From Gemmatimonadales bacterium (GTDB taxonomy: Bacteria; Gemmatimonadota; Gemmatimonadetes; Gemmatimonadales; GWC2-71-9), in NCBI GenBank assembly GCA_013812695.1, contig JACCSZ010000176.1, positions 1 to 5,743 on the forward strand: DNA of 5,743 nucleotides, in the 5' to 3' direction. The translations under genes were made by a program, and so were the position numbers. The notes under the pieces were generated by a model that saw nothing but the letters and a program-made list of their open reading frames with translations, was not told the origin of the DNA and made no database searches. Shown one piece after another: positions 1 to 5,743 of the stretch. Each line of letters starts with the position of its first letter. The stretch's first letter is position 1.

Positions 1-2595
1 CCGGCGGTCGTCCGGACTCACGTCGAACGACTGCACCGGACCGATGGCGACGTACGGAGCGGTCGAGAACAGTGCCTTCGGCTGACCGGAAGAGAAGCCG
101 GCACCCGGGCGCACCTCGACGATCATCAGCTCGTTCCCGCCGCTGCGGTAGAACAGCTCGCGGCCGCTGCGCGACCAGACGGGATCGCTGCCGCCGGCGG
201 TCGAGACCTGCCAGCGGGCGGAGGCGGCGTCGGGGAAGGGGCGCACGTACACCTCGGAGACCCCGGACTCGTTGGAGCCATACGAGAGCCACCGTCCGTC
301 CGGTGACACCGCGGCGTCGATCTCCGTCGCCGGGCTCTTCGCCAGGGGAACCAGGGTGGAGTCCCCCGCTTGGACCGCGAAGATGTCTCCCGCCCCAGCC
401 TCGAAGAACGAGCTGCGCAGCACCAGCCACTTGCCGTCACGGGTCTCGAACGCCTGGCCGAAGTTGAGGCGGGAGGTGAGCAGCCGTCGCGCGCCGCCGG
501 TGCCGTCCGCGCGCCGGATCATCGGCTTCCCGCCGTTCGTGCTCGCATCGGCGAGGTAGACGAGCGAGCGCCCGTCGGCGGACCAGGTGGGCCGGAGGTT
601 GGTCGTGTCGCCGAAGGTGAGCCGCGACAGAGGCCCGGCCGGGAGCTGCTTGACCCAGATGGCACTATTCCCGCCCTGGAGCAGTTCGACGGCCAGGGCG
701 TGGCCATCGGGCGCGAGCGCGAAGGCGCTGACCAGGCCCTGCGGCTGCCAAGCTGAATCCACCGGGCTCTCCACGCCGTCACGGCCCACCCACACCGGCC
801 GCCGAGCCCTCGCCGAGCCTCCGGTCGTGTACACCAGCGTGCCGTTCTCCGACAGCCCGAGATTCGTGGCGAAGCCGCCGGCCTCGACCCCGATCCCGTC
901 CAGCAGTCCGATCGGCGGACCGGTCAGCTCCAGCTTGTCGAGGTCGAACGGCACGGCGAGGAGCTTGCCGTCGGCGCCCACGACGAGCAGATGCCCGGTC
1001 GGTGAATACCGGGCGTACACGCCCCGCATGAGGACCCGCGGCTCTCCATGCGGGAGCTTCATGGCCACGATCTCGAAGTCGCCGGTCGCCTGATTGGCCT
1101 CCCGGATCCGGAAGAGCAGGCCCCGGGCACCGGGCAGGACCACCGGCCACTCCGCGCCGACGAGCTTGCGCTTCTTCGAGGAGAAGTTGTACACCGGCTC
1201 GATGGGCCCGCCCGACGAGCGGATGCGCGCGATGCCTGAGTCCACCTCGAAGTAGACGTAGCCGTCCGAGCCCCAGTCGCCGCCGGTCGAGTTGGCGCTG
1301 TCGGTGAGTGTGAGGACCGGGCCGCCGGCGAGCGACACCGTTCGGAGGGTCGTCCCGTTTTTCAGGAAGCCGATCTGGCGGCTGTCCGGCGAGAAGAACG
1401 GCGTCCCCGCGCCTTCGGTCCCGGCGATCGGGGACGAGCTGAGCTGATCGTGTTCCCGCACCCAGAGCTGACTCCCTCCCTGCGCCGGACCCAGGTACAC
1501 CAGCCGCTTCCCGTCGGGCGAGATCGCCACCCGGTTGCCCGATTCGGTCACGGGCCGGAGCGCTGCGGCCGGCGGCAGGTAGAGGCTAAACCGGCTGACC
1601 ATGGGCGTCGGCGGGGGCCGAAGCCATCCCCACGCCGCGGCGGCGGCCGCGACCAGCGCGGTGCCCAGCAACGCGAACCTGACCGCATCCCAGCGTGGCT
1701 TCGCTGCGGGGATCGCGCCGGACATGGCACCGGCGGTCGCGGTGCGCAGCGTCGGCACGGAGCTCCGGCCCGCCAGCGCCTCCGCGAACTCCGCCGCCGT
1801 GCCGAACCGGTCAGCCGGTAGCTTCTCGAGCGCCGTGAGCACCGTCGCTTCGACCTGCGGCGGGATGGTGTGGCGCTGGGGCAGGATGGGGCGTGGCGTC
1901 TCGGTGAGGACCCGTGCCACGATCGCCTGCGCAGTCGAGCCGGTGAAGGGCGGGTCGCCGGTGAGCATCTCGTAGAGCACGACGCCGAGCGCGTAGACGT
2001 CGGAGCGGGCGGTGATCTCGCGCTCGCCCATCGCCTGCTCGGGGCTCATGTAGTGGGGCGTGCCGAGCGACATGCCGGTCTCGGTCATCCGGTTCCCGCC
2101 CGCCTTGCTCGCGGCCAGCGCGATGCCGAAGTCGGCCACCAGCGCCCGGCCGTCGTGGATCAGGATATTCTCGGGCTTGATGTCGCGGTGGACCACGCCG
2201 TGCCGGTGGGCGTAGTCGAGCGCCGAGGCGACTTCGGTGGCGATCCGGACCGCGTCGGTGACGGGAAGCTGCTTCTCGCGATTAAGCCGGCTCCGGAGCG
2301 ATTCCCCCTCGACGAAGGGCATGACGTAGAAGAGGAAGGCGTCGGCCTCGCCGGAATCGAACAGGGGCAGGATGTGCGGGTGCTGCAGGTTGGCGGTGAG
2401 CTTGATCTCCGCCAGGAAGCGCTCGGCGCCGATCACGGCGGCCAGCTCGGGGCGCAGGAGCTTGAGCGCGACCTTGCGGTCGTGCCGAAGATCCTGCGCC
2501 AGATACACCGTCGCCATCCCGCCGGCGCCGATCTCACCTTCGATCCGGTAGCGGTCGGCCAGCGCTACCTGGAGACGGCTGAGCAGCTCGGGCAT
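1..2595 (-). CDS. Membrane-anchored Ser/Thr protein kinase with C-terminal PD40 beta-propeller (3' end outside window)
   Basis: The frame is open for 865 codons from ATG (2595-2593) to base 1, with no stop, so the C-terminus is missing. The N-terminal Hanks-type kinase domain (about residues 16-275) has all key residues: glycine loop GAGGMATV (23-30), Lys45 in VALK, Glu63 of helix C, HRDIKPEN (136-143), DFG (155-157), SPE (184-186) in place of APE, and Asp199. It is therefore probably active and of the RD class; Thr171 and Thr173 in the activation loop are likely autophosphorylation sites. One membrane helix follows (about 305-325), flanked by Arg/Lys and a PPPTP linker. Residues 333-865 form a predicted extracytoplasmic propeller with repeated SPDG-type strands near 359, 402, 530, 582, 629, 672, 719, 764, 807 and 860. 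From relatives, probably only a few tens of residues are missing. The ATG fits the family N-terminus, and the next in-frame ATG (Met27) would break the glycine loop. No clear Shine-Dalgarno precedes it. The signal and targets are unknown. It is divergent from sdhCAB, and nothing in the sequence shows that it controls that operon. Confidence 0.93.
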   Translation of the reverse strand, partial: MPELLSRLQVALADRYRIEGEIGAGGMATVYLAQDLRHDRKVALKLLRPELAAVIGAERFLAEIKLTANLQHPHILPLFDSGEADAFLFYVMPFVEGESLRSRLNREKQLPVTDAVRIATEVASALDYAHRHGVVHRDIKPENILIHDGRALVADFGIALAASKAGGNRMTETGMSLGTPHYMSPEQAMGEREITARSDVYALGVVLYEMLTGDPPFTGSTAQAIVARVLTETPRPILPQRHTIPPQVEATVLTALEKLPADRFGTAAEFAEALAGRSSVPTLRTATAGAMSGAIPAAKPRWDAVRFALLGTALVAAAAAAWGWLRPPPTPMVSRFSLYLPPAAALRPVTESGNRVAISPDGKRLVYLGPAQGGSQLWVREHDQLSSSPIAGTEGAGTPFFSPDSRQIGFLKNGTTLRTVSLAGGPVLTLTDSANSTGGDWGSDGYVYFEVDSGIARIRSSGGPIEPVYNFSSKKRKLVGAEWPVVLPGARGLLFRIREANQATGDFEIVAMKLPHGEPRVLMRGVYARYSPTGHLLVVGADGKLLAVPFDLDKLELTGPPIGLLDGIGVEAGGFATNLGLSENGTLVYTTGGSARARRPVWVGRDGVESPVDSAWQPQGLVSAFALAPDGHALAVELLQGGNSAIWVKQLPAGPLSRLTFGDTTNLRPTWSADGRSLVYLADASTNGGKPMIRRADGTGGARRLLTSRLNFGQAFETRDGKWLVLRSSFFEAGAGDIFAVQAGDSTLVPLAKSPATEIDAAVSPDGRWLSYGSNESGVSEVYVRPFPDAASARWQVSTAGGSDPVWSRSGRELFYRSGGNELMIVEVRPGAGFSSGQPKALFSTAPYVAIGPVQSFDVSPDDRR

Positions 2596-2687
2596 AGTGG
2601 GCTTTGAAAGGGGGATACCTGCAAGATGGGCCCGATTCGGCCGGCTGGCCAGCGACCGCGCGCATCGTCGGCCGCGGCCCGTCCCCA

Positions 2688-2717
2688 TTGACAACGCCCC
2701 TCCGCCGGAGCTTGAAT
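2688..2717 (+). promoter_or_regulatory. Predicted sigma70-type promoter of the sdhCAB operon
   Basis: A perfect -35 hexamer TTGACA (2688-2693) is followed, after an 18-bp spacer, by TTGAAT (2712-2717), which matches the -10 consensus TATAAT at four of six positions, including the last three. The stretch around the -10 (CTTGAATTTCCCTT) is AT-rich in an otherwise very GC-rich region. Transcription would start near 2724, giving a leader of about 55 bases before sdhC. This is a consensus match read by eye. No operator is apparent, and I saw no equally good promoter for the divergent kinase gene. Confidence 0.5.
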
Positions 2718-2760
2718 TTCCCTTCCAGGTAGCCCCGCCGAAGGCATTGCCGGACCGACC

Positions 2761-2770
2761 GAGGCCGAGG
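2761..2770 (+). promoter_or_regulatory. Ribosome binding site of sdhC
   Basis: A tandem CCGAGG hexamer (2759-2764 and 2765-2770) supplies two GAGG cores. The second ends nine bases before the ATG at 2780, a normal spacing. This supports the 2780 start over the in-frame ATG at 2597, which lies upstream of the predicted promoter. Confidence 0.5.
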
Positions 2771-2779
2771 CCCTTCCCC

Positions 2780-3583
2780 ATGGCAGATGCGCACCACCCG
2801 CTTCCCCAAGCCCGCTTCGGTGCGACTGCGCGCCGAGACGCATGGTGGGTCCAGCCCGCGATCGTCGTCCTCCTCCTGTCCAGCTTCATCGTCTACGCGA
2901 CCTGGGCCGCCTTCCAGGGTGAGCACTACGCGTACGGGCCGTACCTGTCGCCGTTCTATTCGCCCGAGCTGTTCGGCAGTTCACCCCACGCGGTGTTCGG
3001 GCCCCAGCCGCCGTGGTGGCCCGCATGGCTGGTGTTCTCGCCCGCGCTTCTGATCCTGCCGTTCCCCGGACTGTTCCGCGTCACCTGCTACTACTACCGC
3101 GGCGCGTACTACAAGGCGTTCTGGGCCGACCCGCCGGCGTGCGCGGTGGGCGAGCCGCGCAGGCGCTACCTGGGCGAAGCCTCGTTCCCGCTGATCGTGC
3201 AGAACATCCACCGCTACTTCCTGTACGTCGCGCTGGTCTTCCTGCTCGTGTTGGCGCACGACGTGTGGAAGGCGCTCTGGTTCAGCGATCCGATCACGGG
3301 CCGGACCTCGCTCGGCATCGGGGTGGGGACGCTGGTGCTCGCGACCAACCTGGTCCTGCTCGGGGGGTACACGCTGGGCTGTCACTCGATGCGGCACGTG
3401 ATCGGTGGCTACCTCGACCGGCTCTCCGGCCACCCCATGCGCCGGCGGGCCTACGACTGCTCCAGCTGCCTCAACCGCGCCCACATGCGGTGGGCCTGGT
3501 GCAGCCTCTTCTCTGTGGCGTTCGCCGATCTCTACGTCCGGCTCTGCTCGATGGGCATCTGGACCGACTGGCGGATCCTCTGA
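2780..3583 (+). CDS. sdhC: Succinate dehydrogenase membrane subunit, Sdh1/type F-like (single five-helix anchor)
   Basis: This 267-residue protein anchors complex II in the membrane and passes electrons from SdhB to quinone. Five hydrophobic helices can be seen, near 22-44, 82-98, 145-167, 177-200 and 236-258. The Arg/Lys-rich loops (98-143 and 203-235) suggest a cytoplasmic N-terminus and periplasmic C-terminus. Motifs that I recall from mycobacterial Sdh1 SdhC are FRVTCYYYRGAYYKAFW (99-115), PPACAV (118-123), QNIHRY (141-146) and GCHSMRH (200-206). In that family a membrane-embedded Rieske-type [2Fe-2S] cluster, held by two Cys and two His, replaces heme b. Candidate ligands here are Cys103, Cys121, Cys201, His144, His202, His206 and His235; I cannot say which are used. 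Length is close to the mycobacterial protein (about 270). There is no sdhD, so this subunit acts alone. The start was chosen for its ribosome site and because the extra 61 residues from ATG 2597 are Pro/Arg-rich low-complexity sequence. Its stop codon overlaps the proposed sdhA start. Confidence 0.9.
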   Translation: MADAHHPLPQARFGATARRDAWWVQPAIVVLLLSSFIVYATWAAFQGEHYAYGPYLSPFYSPELFGSSPHAVFGPQPPWWPAWLVFSPALLILPFPGLFRVTCYYYRGAYYKAFWADPPACAVGEPRRRYLGEASFPLIVQNIHRYFLYVALVFLLVLAHDVWKALWFSDPITGRTSLGIGVGTLVLATNLVLLGGYTLGCHSMRHVIGGYLDRLSGHPMRRRAYDCSSCLNRAHMRWAWCSLFSVAFADLYVRLCSMGIWTDWRIL

Positions 3584-5400
3584 CCGACTACCAGACCTTC
3601 GAGCACGACGTCCTCGTCATCGGGGCGGGCGGCGCGGGGCTCCGGGCGGCGATCGCGGCAGCCGGCGCGGGGGTCTCGGTCGGGCTGGTGTGCAAGTCGC
3701 TGCTGGGCAAGGCGCACACCGTGATGGCCGAGGGCGGGGTCGCGGCGGCGCTGGGAAACGTGGACGACCGCGACGGCTGGCAGGTGCACTTCGCCGACAC
3801 CATGCGCGGCGGTCAGTACGTCAACAACTGGCGCATGGCCGAGCTGCACGCGAAGGAGGCGCCCGACCGGGTGCGCGAGCTGGAGGCGTGGGGCGCGCTG
3901 TTCGACCGCACCGCGGACGGGCGGATCCTCCAGCGCAACTTCGGGGGGCACAAGTACCCCCGGCTCGCGCACGTGGGCGACCGGACCGGCCTGGAGATGA
4001 TCCGGACGCTGCAGGATCACGGCATCCATCAGGGGGTCGACGTGCACATGGAGTGCACCGTGCTCCGGCTGCTCACCGGCAGCGGACGGATCGCGGGCGC
4101 GCTCGGCTACGACCGCGAACGGGGACGGTTCCGGCTGTACCGCTGCAAGGCCGTCATCCTCGCGACCGGCGGGATCGGCCGGGCATATTCGATCACCAGC
4201 AACAGCTGGGAGTATACCGGCGACGGCCAGGCGCTCGCCTACCACGCCGGCGCGACGCTCCAGGACATGGAGTTCGTGCAGTTCCATCCCACGGGGATGG
4301 TCTGGCCGCCCAGCGTCCGCGGCATCCTGGTGACGGAGGGCGTGCGGGGCGAAGGGGGCGTCCTGCGCAACAGTCAGGGCGTGCGCTTCATGTTCGACGA
4401 GATCCCGGAGAACTACCGCAGCCAGACCGCCGACAACGAAGAGGAGGGCTGGCGCTACACCCAGGGCGACAAGAACGCCCGCCGGCCGCCCGAGTTGCTG
4501 ACCCGCGACCACGTCGCCCGCTGCATCCTGCGCGAGGTGCGCGAGGGGCGAGGCAGCCCGCACGGCGGCGTCTTCCTCGACATCTCATGGATCAAGGAGC
4601 GGCTGCCCCACGCGCGGGAGCACATCATCCGCAAGCTCCCCAGCATGTACCACCAGTTCAAGCAGCTCGCCGATCTCGACATCACCACCACGCCGATGGA
4701 GGTGGGGCCGACCACGCACTACATCATGGGCGGCATCCGGGTCGACGGCGACAGCCAGATGTCCACGCTGCCGGGACTGTTCGCGGCCGGGGAGTGCGCG
4801 GCGGGCCTGCACGGGGCGAACCGGCTGGGCGGGAACTCGCTGTCGGACCTGCTGGTGTTCGGGAAGCGGGCGGGCGAGCACGCCGCCCGGTTCGCGGGGC
4901 AGTCCGGCGCGGCGGCGATCGACGAGGCCGAGGCCGACGGCGCGGTGCGGTGCGCGCTGGAGCCGTTCGAGCGCGGGACGACCGGGGACGCCGACGGGGC
5001 CTACCAGGTGCAGCAGGAGCTCCAGGTGCTGATGCAGGACCTCGTCGGGATCGTGCGGACAGCGCCGGAGATGGCACGCGCGCTCGAGGGGATCGGGCGG
5101 CTCCGGGAGCGCGCGGCGCGGGTCGGTGTCACCGGCAACCGGGAGTACAATCCGGGATGGCACACCGCGCTGGACCTCGGCAACCTGCTCACGGTCTCCG
5201 AGGCCATCACCCGCGCCGCGATCGAGCGGCAGGAGAGCCGGGGCGGGCACTTCCGCGACGACCGGCCGGACAAGGATCCCGGGTACGGGAAGTTCAACAT
5301 CGTCATCCGCAAGGGCGCGGACGGCGGGATGCAGCTCGCGCGGGAGCCGATTCCGGAGATGCCGGCGGAGCTCGGGCGGGTGATCGAGGAGCAGAAGTAG
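3580..5400 (+). CDS. sdhA: Succinate dehydrogenase flavoprotein subunit, proposed CTG start
   Basis: This catalytic FAD subunit interconverts succinate and fumarate on the cytoplasmic face. From CTG 3580 it has 606 residues. Visible motifs are the dinucleotide fold GAGGAG (15-20); His46 in KAHTVMAEGG, the residue that binds FAD covalently; Phe121; HPTG (236-239); TEGVRGEGG (252-260); Arg309 in TRDHVAR, equivalent to the catalytic Arg286 of E. coli SdhA; His380 in THYIMGG; GEC (404-406); and Arg415 in HGANRLGGNSLSD. The catalytic set is complete. KSLLGKAHTVMAEGG and MRGGQYVNNWRMAELHAKEAPDR-type sequence recall mycobacterial Sdh1 SdhA. The start is the uncertain point: the family N-terminus begins about ten residues before DVLVIGAGGAG, where only CTG (3580-3582, overlapping the sdhC TGA) is available. 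GTG 3499 is in frame but adds 27 unrelated residues over 85 bases of sdhC; GTG 3688 would delete the FAD fold. Upstream support is only a weak GGCGGA. Translation is probably coupled to sdhC. The gap to sdhB is 27 bases. Confidence 0.93.
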   Translation: MTDYQTFEHDVLVIGAGGAGLRAAIAAAGAGVSVGLVCKSLLGKAHTVMAEGGVAAALGNVDDRDGWQVHFADTMRGGQYVNNWRMAELHAKEAPDRVRELEAWGALFDRTADGRILQRNFGGHKYPRLAHVGDRTGLEMIRTLQDHGIHQGVDVHMECTVLRLLTGSGRIAGALGYDRERGRFRLYRCKAVILATGGIGRAYSITSNSWEYTGDGQALAYHAGATLQDMEFVQFHPTGMVWPPSVRGILVTEGVRGEGGVLRNSQGVRFMFDEIPENYRSQTADNEEEGWRYTQGDKNARRPPELLTRDHVARCILREVREGRGSPHGGVFLDISWIKERLPHAREHIIRKLPSMYHQFKQLADLDITTTPMEVGPTTHYIMGGIRVDGDSQMSTLPGLFAAGECAAGLHGANRLGGNSLSDLLVFGKRAGEHAARFAGQSGAAAIDEAEADGAVRCALEPFERGTTGDADGAYQVQQELQVLMQDLVGIVRTAPEMARALEGIGRLRERAARVGVTGNREYNPGWHTALDLGNLLTVSEAITRAAIERQESRGGHFRDDRPDKDPGYGKFNIVIRKGADGGMQLAREPIPEMPAELGRVIEEQK

Positions 5401-5415
5401 CGGGGATGACCGGAG

Positions 5416-5421
5416 AGGAGG
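5416..5421 (+). promoter_or_regulatory. Strong Shine-Dalgarno of sdhB
   Basis: AGGAGG, within the longer purine run GGAGAGGAGGA, ends six bases before GTG 5428 in the 27-base sdhA-sdhB gap. It fixes the GTG as the sdhB start and excludes the ATG at 5406, which is out of frame. It is by far the best ribosome site in the operon. Confidence 0.8.
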
Positions 5422-5427
5422 ATCAGC

Positions 5428-5743
5428 GTGACGGAAACCCTGAAGCCCGATCTGGTCGAAACCGGCGCCGTCGAGGTGGATCAGCCTCCGGAGCGGAAGC
5501 CCGAGTCTCATGGCGAGGCAACCTTCCGCGTCTGGCGCGGCGACCGGAGCGGCGGCCGGTTCGTCGACTACGCCACCGCCGTCTCTCCCGGCATGGTGGT
5601 GCTCGACGCGATCCACCAGATCCAGGCCGAGCAGGCCAACGACCTGGCCGTCCGGTGGAACTGCAAGGCCGGCAAGTGCGGATCGTGCTCCGCCGAGGTG
5701 AACGGCAGTCCCAGGCTCATGTGCATGACCCGGCTCAACGAGC
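5428..5743 (+). CDS. sdhB: Succinate dehydrogenase iron-sulfur subunit (N-terminal part, cut by window end)
   Basis: The gene encodes the electron-transfer subunit that carries electrons from FAD in SdhA through three Fe-S clusters to the membrane subunit. Only 105 complete codons lie in the window. They cover the plant-ferredoxin-like domain with the [2Fe-2S] ligands Cys79, Cys84, Cys87 and Cys99 (C-x4-C-x2-C-x11-C, in NCKAGKCGSC and LMCM). The later domain binding [4Fe-4S] and [3Fe-4S], about 140 residues in relatives, lies beyond the end. RVWRGD (34-39), LAVRWNCKAGKCGSCSAEV and the RLMCMTR segment are very like my memory of mycobacterial Sdh1 SdhB. An acidic, proline-containing N-terminal stretch of about 30 residues precedes the first strand and appears longer than in mycobacteria. 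The GTG start is backed by a strong AGGAGG site. It is the third gene of the operon, in the C-A-B order expected for this type. Confidence 0.93.
   Translation, partial: MTETLKPDLVETGAVEVDQPPERKPESHGEATFRVWRGDRSGGRFVDYATAVSPGMVVLDAIHQIQAEQANDLAVRWNCKAGKCGSCSAEVNGSPRLMCMTRLNE

Noticed and set aside
1870..2607. 245-codon open frame on the plus strand opposite the kinase gene
   Set aside because: It is antisense to the conserved kinase domain, has no recognisable domain, and its His/Asp/Gly/Val-rich composition is what the complement of a GC-rich gene gives.
2560..2640. Possible TTGCAG / CACTAT promoter for the kinase on the minus strand
   Set aside because: The -10 would overlap the start codon and the transcript would begin inside the gene, so it cannot serve this start.
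2625..2685. GC-rich inverted-repeat-like stretches (GGCCGGCTGGCC, GGCCGCGGCCC) in the intergenic region
   Set aside because: They are short, imperfect and expected in such GC-rich DNA; there is no T-tract or second copy to support a terminator or operator.
2597..2779. 61-residue N-terminal extension of SdhC from ATG 2597
   Set aside because: The extension is Pro/Arg-rich, unlike known SdhC, lies over the predicted promoter, and begins two bases from the divergent kinase start codon. ATG 2780 has a better-placed GAGG.
3013..3579. Extension of SdhA upstream through the sdhC region to ATG 3013
   Set aside because: This is the alternative frame of sdhC, lacking any homology, while the true SdhC frame encodes clear membrane helices and conserved motifs. 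A fused or frameshifted SdhC-SdhA is not needed to explain it.
3532..4563. 343-codon open frame on the minus strand opposite sdhA
   Set aside because: It is a GC-driven shadow of sdhA, whose catalytic motifs are intact on the other strand; no ribosome site or known fold is visible.
4585..5616. Second 343-codon minus-strand open frame across the end of sdhA and the start of sdhB
   Set aside because: It spans two real genes and their gap, is rich in Arg/Pro/Leu/His, and has no family features. The equal length to the other shadow frame is coincidence.

Overview
This is a GC-rich window (about 70% G+C by eye) holding four genes in two divergent units. The left half (1-2595, minus strand) is one long gene for a membrane-anchored Ser/Thr protein kinase with a C-terminal PD40/TolB-type beta-propeller; its 3' end runs off the window. 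The right half (2780-5743, plus strand) is a succinate dehydrogenase operon in the order sdhC-sdhA-sdhB, with sdhB cut by the window end. A 184-bp intergenic region separates the units and carries a good sigma70-type promoter for the sdh operon.

The kinase resembles the heavily duplicated kinase-propeller proteins of Gemmatimonadota: an N-terminus of the type 'LADRYRIEGEIGAGGMATVYLA', a long activation segment ending in MSPEQ, and PD40 repeats after a single membrane helix. Together with the base composition this makes a Gemmatimonadota soil or sediment bacterium, or a metagenomic relative, the best guess. This rests on family memory; no 16S or other marker gene is present.

The sdh operon is not the classical heme-b type. 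It encodes one five-helix membrane subunit, no sdhD, and flavoprotein and iron-sulfur subunits that read like mycobacterial Sdh1 (type F), where a membrane-embedded Rieske-type [2Fe-2S] cluster replaces heme. The membrane subunit here has many Cys and His residues at the cytoplasmic ends of its helices, as such a cluster needs. The three proteins should form a complex II linking succinate oxidation (or fumarate reduction) to the quinone pool.

The main oddity is the start of sdhA. No ATG, GTG or TTG lies at the position the protein family calls for. A CTG overlapping the sdhC stop codon (CTGA) sits there and is the best candidate start. Automatic gene callers will probably mis-start this gene. 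I found no RNA genes, mobile elements, CRISPR arrays or clear terminators.
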